A program made the position numbers and the translations under genes. From Carnobacterium pleistocenium FTR1 (lineage in GTDB: Bacteria > Bacillota > Bacilli > Lactobacillales > Carnobacteriaceae): a stretch of 64,000 nt of DNA. The stretch lies in the NCBI RefSeq assembly GCF_000744285.1, contig NZ_JQLQ01000002.1, forward strand, positions 1,302,001-1,366,000, written 5' to 3'. This document shows, piece by piece, positions 1-9,708 of this stretch. Below the pieces are notes generated by a model. That model was not told the DNA's origin. It made no database searches and saw only the letters and a program-made list of their open reading frames with translations. The stretch's first letter is position 1; every line of letters starts with the position of its first letter.

Positions 1-1625
1 ACGCACTTTCTGAGTGGCTTACGGTTACGATCATTCGAGACGGTGTCCACTATCAACAAAAATTTGTGAATGGCGGTAAAGCCAAAGGATCATTAAAGAA
101 AATAAAAACAAGTAATGAAAAAAATGGGACCGTTGTTCATTTCAAACCCGATACGACAATCTTTACAACGGTCAATTTATCCTATGACGTTTTAGCAGAG
201 CGCTTAAGAGAATCGGCTTTTCTTCTAAAAGGTCTACGGATAACATTAAGTGATGAACGAAACGATCAATCAGACGTTTTTTATTATGAAGAAGGCATTA
301 AGGAATTTGTAAAATATTTAAATGAAGATAAAGATCATCTAACACCAGTAGCCTATTTCGAAGGAGAGAACAACGAAATTGAGGCTGAATTTTCTTTTCA
401 ATACAATGATGGTTACTCTGAAACCATTTTATCTTTCGTTAACAATGTGCGCACGAAAGACGGCGGTACACATGAAGCAGGGATGAAAACAGCCATTACA
501 AAAACATTTAATGAATACGCCCGTAAGGTTAACTTACTAAAAGAAAAAGATAAAAATTTAGAAGGTACTGACTTTAGAGAAGGATTAGCAGCCGTTATTT
601 CTATTCGTATCCCTGAAAACCTGTTGCAATTTGAAGGGCAAACCAAAAGTAAATTAGGGACTCCTCAAGCCCGGTCAGCTGTTGAAACTGTCATCGGTGA
701 ACAATTGAGTTATTACTTGATTGAAAATGGCGATTTAAGCCAACAGTTGATCCGTAAAGCGCTCAAGGCACGCGAAGCACGTGATGCAGCTAGAAAAGCA
801 CGTGAAGAAAGCCGTAATGGGAAGAAACGCAAAAAAAATGACACACTTTTGTCTGGAAAATTAACGCCTGCTCAAAGCAAAAATGCTAAACGAAATGAAT
901 TGTATTTAGTTGAGGGAGATTCAGCTGGCGGTTCGGCCAAACAAGGTCGAGACCGTAAGTTTCAGGCCATCTTGCCGCTTCGTGGAAAAGTAATCAATAC
1001 GGAAAAAGCTAAATTGCAAGATGTGATGAAAAATGAAGAAATCAGTACAATGATCTATACGATTGGTGCGGGTGTCGGACCTGAATTTGATATCGCTGAT
1101 TGTAATTACGATAAAATCATTATTATGACGGATGCGGATACCGATGGGGCACACATTCAAACCCTTTTACTAACCTTCTTTTATCGTTACATGAAACCTT
1201 TGTTTGAAGCAGGGAAAATTTATTTAGCTATGCCACCACTATATAAATTATCAAAAGGAAGCAGTAAAAAAGAAAAAATTGCGTATGCTTGGACAGATGA
1301 TGAATTGATTCAAGTAACAAAAGATTTTGGCAAAAATTATATTTTACAACGGTATAAAGGTCTGGGTGAAATGAACGCGGACCAATTATGGGATACAACG
1401 ATGAATCCTGAAACTCGAACGTTGATCCGTGTTAAAATCGATGATGCAGCTCAAGCTGAGAAACGCATCTCTATTCTAATGGGAGATAAAGTAGAACCTA
1501 GACGGAAATGGATCGAATCTCATGTTGAATTTACGTTTGAAGAAGGCGGCAGTCTTTTAGAAAATAGCCAAATTATGGATCAAATAGAACCAGGAGATGA
1601 AGGAAGTGTCGAAAATGGACAATAG
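1..1625 (+). CDS. parE: DNA topoisomerase IV subunit B (5'-truncated by window edge)
   Basis: ATPase and TOPRIM subunit of topoisomerase IV, which decatenates daughter chromosomes together with ParC. The reading frame is open from base 3, so the true start is outside the window; about 540 C-terminal residues are present and roughly the first 120-140 (the ATP-binding GHKL part) are missing. The TOPRIM motifs are visible: [13 protein letters not shown], the Mg-binding DADTDGAHI, and the conserved [15 protein letters not shown]. It overlaps parC, which follows in another frame. ParE rather than GyrB is favoured because the next gene is ParC-like and there is no gyrA-type neighbour. Confidence 0.96.
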   Translation, partial: ALSEWLTVTIIRDGVHYQQKFVNGGKAKGSLKKIKTSNEKNGTVVHFKPDTTIFTTVNLSYDVLAERLRESAFLLKGLRITLSDERNDQSDVFYYEEGIKEFVKYLNEDKDHLTPVAYFEGENNEIEAEFSFQYNDGYSETILSFVNNVRTKDGGTHEAGMKTAITKTFNEYARKVNLLKEKDKNLEGTDFREGLAAVISIRIPENLLQFEGQTKSKLGTPQARSAVETVIGEQLSYYLIENGDLSQQLIRKALKAREARDAARKAREESRNGKKRKKNDTLLSGKLTPAQSKNAKRNELYLVEGDSAGGSAKQGRDRKFQAILPLRGKVINTEKAKLQDVMKNEEISTMIYTIGAGVGPEFDIADCNYDKIIIMTDADTDGAHIQTLLLTFFYRYMKPLFEAGKIYLAMPPLYKLSKGSSKKEKIAYAWTDDELIQVTKDFGKNYILQRYKGLGEMNADQLWDTTMNPETRTLIRVKIDDAAQAEKRISILMGDKVEPRRKWIESHVEFTFEEGGSLLENSQIMDQIEPGDEGSVENGQ

Positions 1626-4065
1626 AGCGGAGATCCAAGAATTAACTTTGGAAGAAGTCATGGGGGATCGTTTTGGGCGCTATTCAAAATACATTATTCA
1701 AGAACGAGCATTGCCAGATATTCGAGATGGGTTAAAACCCGTGCAACGACGAATCTTATACGCCATGAATGTAGAAGGCAATACATCTGATAAGGGCTTT
1801 AGAAAATCAGCTAAAACGGTCGGAAACGTTATCGGGAACTATCATCCACATGGAGATAGCAGTGTCTATGAAGCCATGGTACGTTTAAGCCAGGATTGGA
1901 AGCAACGGGAAGTATTGATTGAGATGCACGGGAATAATGGGAGTATGGACGGAGATCCTCCGGCAGCTATGCGGTATACGGAAGCACGTCTATCCAAAAT
2001 TTCTGCTGAATTAGTAAGAGACATTGATAAAGAAACGGTTGACTTCATCTTAAACTTTGATGATACAGATGAAGAGCCAACCGTATTTCCTGCTAGTTAC
2101 CCTAACTTACTAGTAAACGGAGCAACTGGTATCTCAGCCGGTTATGCAACAGATATTCCTCCGCATAATTTAGGAGAAATCATTGATGCAACCATTCATT
2201 TAATTGATAACCCTGCTGCGTCTGTGAACGATTTGATGCAGTACGTTAAGGGACCTGATTTTCCAACTGGAGCTATTCTTCAAGGCGTAGATGGCGTCAA
2301 AAAAGCCTACGAGACAGGAAAAGGAAAAGTTATCGTACGTTCTAAGACAAGAATTGAGGAAGTAAGAGGCGGTAAAGAACAAATCGTCATCAACGAAATT
2401 CCCTATGAAGTGAATAAGGCTGTTTTAGTTCGTAAAATGGATGAAATTCGTTTGAATAAAAGAGTTGACGGCATTTCTGAAGTCCGTGATGAGTCTGACC
2501 GCAATGGTCTTCAAATCGTTATTGAATTAAAAAAAGAGGCTAACGCAGGTGGTATTTTAAATTACTTATTAAAAAATACTGATCTACAAGTCGCTTATAA
2601 TTTTAACATGGTGGCCATTGATAAAAAAAGACCTAAGCAAGTAGGCATTGTTAGAATGATCCAAGCCTATTTGGATCATAAACGAGAAGTGATCACTAGA
2701 CGAACGAACTATAACCTTCGTAAAGCTGAAAGCAGACAACACATCGTTTCTGGATTGATCAAAGCTTTATCTATTTTAGACCAAGTAATCGAGGCCATTC
2801 GTAGCAGTAAAGATAAGAAAAATGCCAAAGACAATTTGATTGAGCGTTTTGATTTCACTGAAATCCAGGCTGAAGCTATTGTTTCATTGCAACTGTATCG
2901 ATTAACCAATACCGATATAACAGCATTAGAAAATGAAGCTGCTTCTTTAAATAAAGATATCTTATCTTATAATAAAATTTTAGCTAGTTCAAAGGAACTG
3001 GATAAAATCATGAAAAAAGAACTGATCGAAGTGAGAAAAAAATATGCTTCTCCTCGACTAACTGTCATTGAGGCTGAAATCGAAGAATTAAAAATCGATA
3101 CTGAAGTTTTGATTGCTTCAGAAGAAGTGATGGTTTCAGTTACCAAAGAAGGCTACATCAAAAGGACCAGTTTGCGTTCATATGGGGCTTCTAAACCGAA
3201 TGAGATCGGAATCAAAGAAGGCGATTATCCAATTTATATTCAACAGCTGAATACATTGAATCACCTGTTGATCTTTACCAGCAAAGGAAATATTATCTAC
3301 CGCCCAGTTAATGAAATTTCTGATTTAAGATGGAAGGATATGGGAGATCACTTATCGCAAAATATTGCTTTTGAAGCAGACGAAACCGTTGTAAAAGTTT
3401 TTGGATTAGAAAAAAATCTACCTCCTGCAACATTCACTTTCATCACAAAAGAGGGGTATATTAAGCAAACGGCTGTTTCAGAATACGTTATCGGGCGCAA
3501 CTATAAGAATAAATCTTTTTCAGCAATAAAACTTAAAACAGTAAACGATGAATTGATAAATATCATTTATACAGACCAACCGGAATTAAAAGACGTTTTC
3601 TTAGTCACCAATAGAGGATTCGGATTACGCTATTCTTTAGATGAAGTTCCCTCTGTTGGTTCAAAAGCAGCAGGTGTGAAATCAATCAACCTTAAAGACG
3701 GTGACTATGTTGTGAATGGGGTGTTGATCGATGTTGAAGCTTCAAAATCAGAATTAATGATTTTAACTCAACGTGGTTCGGTCAAGAAAATGAATATCCT
3801 TGATTTTGAATCCCTTGGAAGGGCCAAGAGAGGCTTATTGCTCTTGAGAGAACTGAAGAAAAATCCTCATCGTGTAGCTTTTGCTTTCGAAGCATCTAAG
3901 GAAGATTTATACACGATCCTAACAGCCAAAGGAAAAGAAATTAAGTTATCTAGTCGTTCTTATGCAATAAGCGATCGCTACTCAAATGGCTCCTTTATTT
4001 TAGATGAAGTTGCTGATGGCGCACCTGTTGAGGTAAAAAAAGATTTAATAACTAAAGATAATTAA
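1615..4065 (+). CDS. parC: DNA topoisomerase IV subunit A
   Basis: Breakage-reunion subunit of topoisomerase IV. I chose the ATG at 1615 (protein starts MDNRAEIQ, 816 aa) because AGGAAG at 1601-1606 lies 8 nt upstream; an in-frame ATG at 1597 has a worse-spaced site. The catalytic tyrosine is Tyr121 in the [10 protein letters not shown] motif. The quinolone-resistance region reads [10 protein letters not shown], with the usual Ser and Glu, so there is no sign of target-site resistance. The second half carries the beta-pinwheel repeats typical of the C-terminal domain. The start lies inside the end of parE (11-bp overlap), indicating translational coupling. A strong terminator follows. Confidence 0.97.
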   Translation: MDNRAEIQELTLEEVMGDRFGRYSKYIIQERALPDIRDGLKPVQRRILYAMNVEGNTSDKGFRKSAKTVGNVIGNYHPHGDSSVYEAMVRLSQDWKQREVLIEMHGNNGSMDGDPPAAMRYTEARLSKISAELVRDIDKETVDFILNFDDTDEEPTVFPASYPNLLVNGATGISAGYATDIPPHNLGEIIDATIHLIDNPAASVNDLMQYVKGPDFPTGAILQGVDGVKKAYETGKGKVIVRSKTRIEEVRGGKEQIVINEIPYEVNKAVLVRKMDEIRLNKRVDGISEVRDESDRNGLQIVIELKKEANAGGILNYLLKNTDLQVAYNFNMVAIDKKRPKQVGIVRMIQAYLDHKREVITRRTNYNLRKAESRQHIVSGLIKALSILDQVIEAIRSSKDKKNAKDNLIERFDFTEIQAEAIVSLQLYRLTNTDITALENEAASLNKDILSYNKILASSKELDKIMKKELIEVRKKYASPRLTVIEAEIEELKIDTEVLIASEEVMVSVTKEGYIKRTSLRSYGASKPNEIGIKEGDYPIYIQQLNTLNHLLIFTSKGNIIYRPVNEISDLRWKDMGDHLSQNIAFEADETVVKVFGLEKNLPPATFTFITKEGYIKQTAVSEYVIGRNYKNKSFSAIKLKTVNDELINIIYTDQPELKDVFLVTNRGFGLRYSLDEVPSVGSKAAGVKSINLKDGDYVVNGVLIDVEASKSELMILTQRGSVKKMNILDFESLGRAKRGLLLLRELKKNPHRVAFAFEASKEDLYTILTAKGKEIKLSSRSYAISDRYSNGSFILDEVADGAPVEVKKDLITKDN

Positions 4066-4109
4066 CAGACAAAAAAGTGTAGTATATCAGCTACACTTTT
4101 TTTGTCTGT
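4066..4109 (+). terminator. Rho-independent terminator after parC
   Basis: An inverted repeat (ACAGACAAAAAAGTGTAG against CTACACTTTTTTTGTCTGT, 8-nt loop) begins right after the parC stop codon and carries a T tract in its second arm. It closes the parEC operon. Confidence 0.9.
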
Positions 4110-4238
4110 TTTCATTATTTAGTAGTACAGTTTTTTTGTGAAAAAATATACTAAAATAAAAACATAGACCAAAAAACAATAAACACATTCAAATCAACGT
4201 TTATAAAGTTATTTTCTTAATTAATTGTTACAAACCAA

Positions 4239-4266
4239 TTGATTTAATTAGATTTCGTGTTATAAT
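4239..4266 (+). promoter_or_regulatory. Promoter of pflB
   Basis: A perfect -10 box TATAAT (4261-4266) preceded by TG one base upstream (extended -10) and by a TTGATT -35-like box at 4239-4244 with 16-nt spacing. It lies about 55 bp upstream of the pflB start and after the parC terminator, in an AT-rich 200-bp gap. A TTGTG half-site at 4136-4140 could be part of a redox-repressor (Rex) site, but only one arm is visible. Confidence 0.7.
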
Positions 4267-4320
4267 GAGCATGAAGAATCTGTTAGATTAACTGAACAAC
4301 TAAAAGGAGGAATTTTGATT

Positions 4321-6549
4321 ATGGAAGAATGGAAGGGCTTTAAAGGGAAAACATGGAAAGAAGAAATCAATGTACGAGACTTTATTCAACAAAATTATAA
4401 ACCTTATGATGGAACAGATGAATTTTTAGAAGGACCCACACAAGCAACTGAAACTTTATGGGAACAAGTGATGGATTTAAATACAAAAGAACGTGATGCT
4501 GGCGGAGTACTAGATATGGATACAAAAGTAGTGTCAACTATCGTATCTCATAAAGCTGGTTATTTAAACAAAGAATTAGAACGCATTGCCGGTTTCCAAA
4601 CGGAAAAACCTTTCAAACGTGGATTGCAACCATTTGGTGGGATTCGAATGAGTGAACTAGCTGCTGAAGCATATGGGTATGAAATCGACCCTGAAGTTTC
4701 TCATATTTTTAGAGACTACCGTAAAACCCATAATCAAGGTGTTTTCGATGCGTATACACCTGAAATTCGTTCTGCCAGACGTAGCGGAATCATCACAGGC
4801 TTACCAGATGCTTATGGTCGTGGACGTATTATCGGAGATTACAGAAGAGTAGCTTTATATGGTGTAGATCGTTTAATACAAGAAAAGAAACATGATTTAG
4901 CTGATAAAGGATACGGTACTATGAGTGAAACCATCATTCGTGACCGTGAAGAGTTAAATGAACAAATCCGTTCTTTAAACGAATTAAATGAATTAGGACA
5001 AATTTATGGCTTCGATATTTCACAACCGGCTCAAACGACTCAAGAAGCTTTCCAATGGTTATATCTAGGCTATCTAGCTGCTGTTAAAGAACAAAATGGA
5101 GCTGCAATGTCATTAGGACGTACATCTACCTTTTTAGATATTTATATTGAACGTGATCTAGCTAGCGGTGTTCTTACTGAAGTTGAAGCGCAAGAAATTA
5201 CGGACCACTTCATTATGAAATTACGTTTAGTAAAATTTGCACGTACACCTGAATACAATGACCTATTCTCAGGCGACCCAACTTGGGTAACTGAAGCTAT
5301 AGCTGGTGTAGGGCATGACGGCCGCCACATGGTCACTAAAAACAGCTATCGTTTCTTACACACATTATCAAATCTTGGACCAGCTCCAGAACCTAACTTG
5401 ACGGTATTGTGGTCAGTCAGATTACCAGAGGCATTTAAAAGATTCTGTGCAAAAGTTTCCATTGTTTCAAGCGCAATCCAATATGAAAACGATGACATTA
5501 TGCGCTTAGAGTGGGGCGATGACTATGGAATAGCTTGTTGTGTTTCAGCTATGCAAATAGGGAAGCAAATGCAATTTTTCGGTGCACGAGCTAACCTTGC
5601 TAAAACACTTTTATATGCAATCAATGGTGGAGTCGATGAAAGAACAAAAGATCAAGTTGCGCCAAAATACCAATCAATTACTTCTGAATATTTAGATTAT
5701 GATGAAGTAATGGAAAAATATGACGTCATGATGGAATGGGTAGCTGGTATGTATCTAAATACATTAAACATCATTCATTTTATGCATGATAAATATTCTT
5801 ATGAACGTATTGAAATGGCTCTACATGATAGCGAAATTGTTAGAACGATGGCAACTGGAATTGCTGGATTTTCAGTAGCAATTGATTCATTATCTGCTAT
5901 CAAATATGCAAAAGTCAAAACGATCCGTGACGAAACCGGTTTAGTAATCGATTATGAAATAGAAGGCGATTACCCTAAATTCGGAAATAATGATGATCGT
6001 GCAGATGAAATTGGAATTTGGTTGTTAAAAGCTTTCATATCAAAAGTTAAAAAACACCCAGCATACCGCAATGCCGTTCATACTACTTCAATTTTAACAA
6101 TTACATCTAACGTAGTGTATGGTAAGAAGACAGGGAATACTCCTGATGGAAGACGTTCTGGAGAACCTTTTGCACCTGGTGCTAACCCAATGCATGGCAG
6201 AGATACTCATGGAGCTTTAGCTAGCTTGACTTCAGTAGCTAAAATCCCATACAAATATTCACTAGATGGCATCTCAAATACTTTTTCTATTATACCTAAA
6301 GCTTTAGGTAAAGAAGATGAGATCCAACAAGAAAACTTATCTAGCTTGCTAGATGGCTATGTCAAAAAAGGCGGTCACCATTTAAACGTTAACGTCTTTA
6401 ATCGTGAAACATTAGTTGACGCAATGGATCATCCTGAAAACTATCCTCAATTAACGATTCGTGTATCAGGATATGCCGTTAATTTTATTAAATTAACACG
6501 TGAACAACAGTTAGAAGTTATTAATCGTACCATGCATGAAAGCATGTAA
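4321..6549 (+). CDS. pflB: Formate C-acetyltransferase (pyruvate formate-lyase)
   Basis: Glycyl-radical enzyme converting pyruvate and CoA to acetyl-CoA and formate during anaerobic fermentation. The ATG at 4321 has AAAGGAGG at 4303-4310 with good spacing; an upstream in-frame TTG at 4315 is too close to it. The protein has 742 aa, normal for PflB. The adjacent catalytic cysteines are Cys406-Cys407 (IACCVSAM). The glycyl-radical loop RVSGYAV is near the C terminus (Gly about 717). The activating enzyme gene follows 31 bp later, so both are probably transcribed together from the extended -10 promoter upstream. Confidence 0.97.
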   Translation: MEEWKGFKGKTWKEEINVRDFIQQNYKPYDGTDEFLEGPTQATETLWEQVMDLNTKERDAGGVLDMDTKVVSTIVSHKAGYLNKELERIAGFQTEKPFKRGLQPFGGIRMSELAAEAYGYEIDPEVSHIFRDYRKTHNQGVFDAYTPEIRSARRSGIITGLPDAYGRGRIIGDYRRVALYGVDRLIQEKKHDLADKGYGTMSETIIRDREELNEQIRSLNELNELGQIYGFDISQPAQTTQEAFQWLYLGYLAAVKEQNGAAMSLGRTSTFLDIYIERDLASGVLTEVEAQEITDHFIMKLRLVKFARTPEYNDLFSGDPTWVTEAIAGVGHDGRHMVTKNSYRFLHTLSNLGPAPEPNLTVLWSVRLPEAFKRFCAKVSIVSSAIQYENDDIMRLEWGDDYGIACCVSAMQIGKQMQFFGARANLAKTLLYAINGGVDERTKDQVAPKYQSITSEYLDYDEVMEKYDVMMEWVAGMYLNTLNIIHFMHDKYSYERIEMALHDSEIVRTMATGIAGFSVAIDSLSAIKYAKVKTIRDETGLVIDYEIEGDYPKFGNNDDRADEIGIWLLKAFISKVKKHPAYRNAVHTTSILTITSNVVYGKKTGNTPDGRRSGEPFAPGANPMHGRDTHGALASLTSVAKIPYKYSLDGISNTFSIIPKALGKEDEIQQENLSSLLDGYVKKGGHHLNVNVFNRETLVDAMDHPENYPQLTIRVSGYAVNFIKLTREQQLEVINRTMHESM

Positions 6550-6580
6550 CCACTAAATAAACCATAGAGGAGTTGCTAAT

Positions 6581-7342
6581 ATGACTGAACCAGCAATTGG
6601 ATACGTGCATTCCACTGAAAGTTTTGGATCAGTAGATGGACCAGGTATTCGTTTTGTAACTTTTATGCAAGGATGCCGTATGCGTTGCGAGTTCTGCCAT
6701 AATCCTGATACGTGGAATATGGGTGGTGGAACTCCTTATACAGCGGATGAATTACTAGAAGAAGCCTTATCTTACCGAGAATATTGGGGTAGTAAGGGTG
6801 GCATTACAGTAAGTGGAGGAGAACCGCTGTTGCATATCGACTTTCTAATTGAGTACTTTAAAAAAGCAAAAGAAGAGGGCGTACACACAACTTTGGATAC
6901 TTGTGGCCAACCGTTTACCTACGATGAACCTTTCTTTAGCCGCTTTGAAGAGCTTATGAAGTATACCGATTTACTTTTATTTGATATCAAACATATTGAC
7001 AATGAAAAACATAAGCGCTTAACGATGCATGGCAATGAAAACATTTTAAACATGGCCACTTATTTATCAAAAATCAATAAACCCGTTTGGATTCGTCATG
7101 TGTTAGTTCCTGAACGTTCTGACGACGATCATGATTTGATGCGTTTGAGTGAGTTTATTCAATCACTAGGAAATGTTTATAAAGTAGAAATATTGCCTTA
7201 CCATAAATTAGGTGTCTACAAGTATGCAGCTCTAAATATTCCTTATAAATTAAAGGATATCGAACCGCCTACGCTTGAACGAGTCAACAATGCAAATCAA
7301 CTATTACGTGTACAAGAGTACAAAGGTTACCAAACAATTTAA
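6581..7342 (+). CDS. pflA: Pyruvate formate-lyase activating enzyme (radical SAM)
   Basis: Radical SAM protein that installs the glycyl radical on PflB. At 253 aa it has the expected length. The CX3CX2C cluster motif is CRMRCEFC near residue 31, within the typical QGCRMRCEFCHNPDTW context, followed by the GGEP motif (VSGGEPLLHIDF). AGAGGAG at 6566-6572 precedes the ATG. It is the second gene of the pfl operon and ends at a hairpin terminator. Confidence 0.97.
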   Translation: MTEPAIGYVHSTESFGSVDGPGIRFVTFMQGCRMRCEFCHNPDTWNMGGGTPYTADELLEEALSYREYWGSKGGITVSGGEPLLHIDFLIEYFKKAKEEGVHTTLDTCGQPFTYDEPFFSRFEELMKYTDLLLFDIKHIDNEKHKRLTMHGNENILNMATYLSKINKPVWIRHVLVPERSDDDHDLMRLSEFIQSLGNVYKVEILPYHKLGVYKYAALNIPYKLKDIEPPTLERVNNANQLLRVQEYKGYQTI

Positions 7343-7346
7343 ATCA

Positions 7347-7408
7347 AAAAGAAGCAATAAACTGAAAGGGTGAAACGCTACCTTTCCGGATTATTGTTTC
7401 TTTTTTAC
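7347..7408 (+). terminator. Terminator of the pflBA operon
   Basis: The arms AAAAAGAAGCAATAA and TTATTGTTTCTTTTTT flank a loop that contains a second small stem (GAAAGGGT against ACCTTTC). The T-rich right arm fits a Rho-independent terminator directly after pflA. Confidence 0.85.
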
Positions 7409-7504
7409 CTAGATTTCTTTAAAAAGCAAGATAATACTAGCTAAACAGGCTTATTTAAGCTAAAATTTTAATGGTAGCTATAATTTAAAAGGAGAGATAA
7501 TAAT

Positions 7505-8434
7505 ATGAGTAAAGTACTAGTTTTTGGTCATAGAAATCCGGATACAGATGCCATCACATCTGCTATTTCATTTGCTTATCTTCAAAATCAACTGGGTTTT
7601 GAAACAGAAGCCGTTGCATTAGGAGAAGTAGGTGAGGAGACACAGTACGCTTTAGATCATTTTAAAGTTGACGCACCGCGTGTCATAAAAACAGCAGCAA
7701 ACGAAACAGATAAAGTCATGCTGGTAGATCACAATGAATTCCAACAGAGTGTAGAGGATATCGCATCTGTTGAAGTTTTATCTGTCGTTGATCATCACCG
7801 TATTTCTAATTTTGAAACAGCTAATCCTTTGTATTATCGTGCAGAACCTGTAGGATGTACCAATACGATTATCGCTAAGTTATTTAAAGAAAAAGATATT
7901 GCTATTCCAAAAGAAATTGCCGGATTAATGGTATCCGCAATTATCGCTGATACATTATTATTTAAATCACCAACTTGTACCGATGAAGATATCAAGATTG
8001 CAAAAGAACTTGCAGCAATCGCTGAAGTTGACATTGATTCATATGGTCTTGAAATGTTAAAAGCTGGAACAGACTTAAGCAATAAATCAGCAGCTGAATT
8101 ATTAGACATGGATGCTAAAAGTTTTCCAATGGCTGATAAAAGTGTTCGGATTGCACAAATCAATGTTGTCGACGTGAATGATGTGCTTTCTATCCAAACT
8201 GAATTAGAAAAAGCAATGTTAAACGAAAATCGTTCTAACCATTACGATTTATTCATATTGGTCGTTACAAACATTTTAGATAGCGATTCAGTGATCCTTG
8301 CTTTAGGAAATCCAATCAACGCAGTAGAAGAAGCCTTTAATATAACTTTAGAAAATAACCGTGCTTTATTAAAAGGTGTCGTTTCACGTAAGAAACAAAT
8401 TGTACCGCAATTAACAGCAGTATTAACAAAATAA
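7505..8434 (+). CDS. ppaC: Manganese-dependent inorganic pyrophosphatase (family II)
   Basis: DHH-family phosphoesterase that hydrolyses pyrophosphate in the cytoplasm to drive biosynthesis. The 309 aa match the family length. Visible metal-binding motifs are [14 protein letters not shown] at the N terminus, DHNE around residue 77, and the DHH motif in VVDHHRI around residue 98. The C-terminal DHHA2 domain carries the [10 protein letters not shown] stretch expected for substrate binding. GGAGAG precedes the ATG, and a TATAAT box is at 7479-7484. It is monocistronic, with its own terminator. Confidence 0.97.
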   Translation: MSKVLVFGHRNPDTDAITSAISFAYLQNQLGFETEAVALGEVGEETQYALDHFKVDAPRVIKTAANETDKVMLVDHNEFQQSVEDIASVEVLSVVDHHRISNFETANPLYYRAEPVGCTNTIIAKLFKEKDIAIPKEIAGLMVSAIIADTLLFKSPTCTDEDIKIAKELAAIAEVDIDSYGLEMLKAGTDLSNKSAAELLDMDAKSFPMADKSVRIAQINVVDVNDVLSIQTELEKAMLNENRSNHYDLFILVVTNILDSDSVILALGNPINAVEEAFNITLENNRALLKGVVSRKKQIVPQLTAVLTK

Positions 8435-8440
8435 GATAGC

Positions 8441-8483
8441 AAACCTAATTCATGACAATTCAGTCATGAATTAGGTTTTTTTG
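8441..8483 (+). terminator. Terminator of ppaC
   Basis: AAACCTAATTCATGAC and GTCATGAATTAGGTTT form a long perfect stem followed by a T run, 7 nt after the ppaC stop. Confidence 0.93.
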
Positions 8484-9068
<585 letters not shown>

Positions 9069-9266
9069 GATGAAAATTTCTTCTGGAATGTACGGGTTTG
9101 CTTGTAAAGCCATGAGGACCACCTGAAGCCTGAAAAACACAGTTTTAAGGTTTTTAAGCCTCAACAGTCCGTAATCGCTGAAGCGTTAACGTTTTTTTAT
9201 TCGCATTGAATCCCATGCACGGCTACAAGCAACCCTATTCCGCCAGAATTTTTGGACTAGTCATTT
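9069..9266 (-). repeat. Dispersed long-inverted-repeat element, copy A
   Basis: A 198-bp element, on the minus strand relative to copies B-D. One end (on minus) has AAATGACTAG then AAAAATTCTGGCGGAATAGG and GGTTGCTTGTAGCCGTG; the other has CCCGTACATTCCAGAAG and AAATTTTCATC. The two ends are imperfect inverted repeats of about 40 bp. Its interior closely matches copy D, including CGTTAACGCTTCAGCGATTA and AGGCTTCAGGTGGTCCTCAT. No protein is encoded. Confidence 0.85.
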
Positions 9267-9540
9267 AATTAATTTAATAGTGTTTAGCTCTTTAAAGAAT
9301 ATAACTGCTGAGGAGTTATATTCTTTATTTTTGTTAGCTGCAAGATATTCAAGCACTTCTAATAGAGCTTTTTTATCCATTAATTTTACAATCGGAGATA
9401 TATAAATTTATCTCCTAATAATTCCGTAAATACTTCATACATATAAAGCTGAATGGATTCTTCTTTAGCGATTAAATCGCTTGATTCCTTTATTTTTGCT
9501 AGTAAAATAATAGTATCCTCTCGAGAACTATTTTATACCT
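9261..9540 (-). pseudogene. Decayed reading-frame remnants of unknown origin
   Basis: Two short minus-strand open stretches lie side by side: one of 39 codons (9261-9380, beginning MDKKALLEVLEYL, last stop inside the outer end of repeat A) and one of about 48 codons ending at 9386 (contains ESIQLYMYEVFTELLGDKF) that has no plausible start. Both look protein-like in composition but I recognise no family. They may be pieces of one lost gene broken by a frameshift. Confidence 0.25.
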
Positions 9541-9566
9541 GCGATGCTATCTCCTACTATTCGACA

Positions 9567-9605
9567 TAAAAAGAGAGGAGAGAAGGTTATTTCTCCTCTC
9601 TCCCC
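9567..9605 (-). terminator. Terminator of the M16 peptidase gene
   Basis: On the minus strand AGAGAGGAGA and TCTCCTCTCT form a GA/CT-rich stem followed by TTTTTATG, about 105 bp after the peptidase stop codon. Confidence 0.8.
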
Positions 9606-9708
9606 CTACTTTTATCTAACTTTTATGCTTGTTAATGTTATCTCCTAGAAACTCTCATACGCTTTTGAAGCTTATTGCACTAAAGCCGTGACTTCATGAC
9701 CTCTTTTA

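Noticed and set aside
4136-4151. Rex repressor site upstream of pflB
   Set aside because: Only one TTGTG half-site is present; the matching inverted half is not.
9069-9266. Degenerate insertion sequence with transposase
   Set aside because: The repeat copies have no open frame of useful length and no similarity to known transposases; treated as a non-autonomous or RNA element instead.
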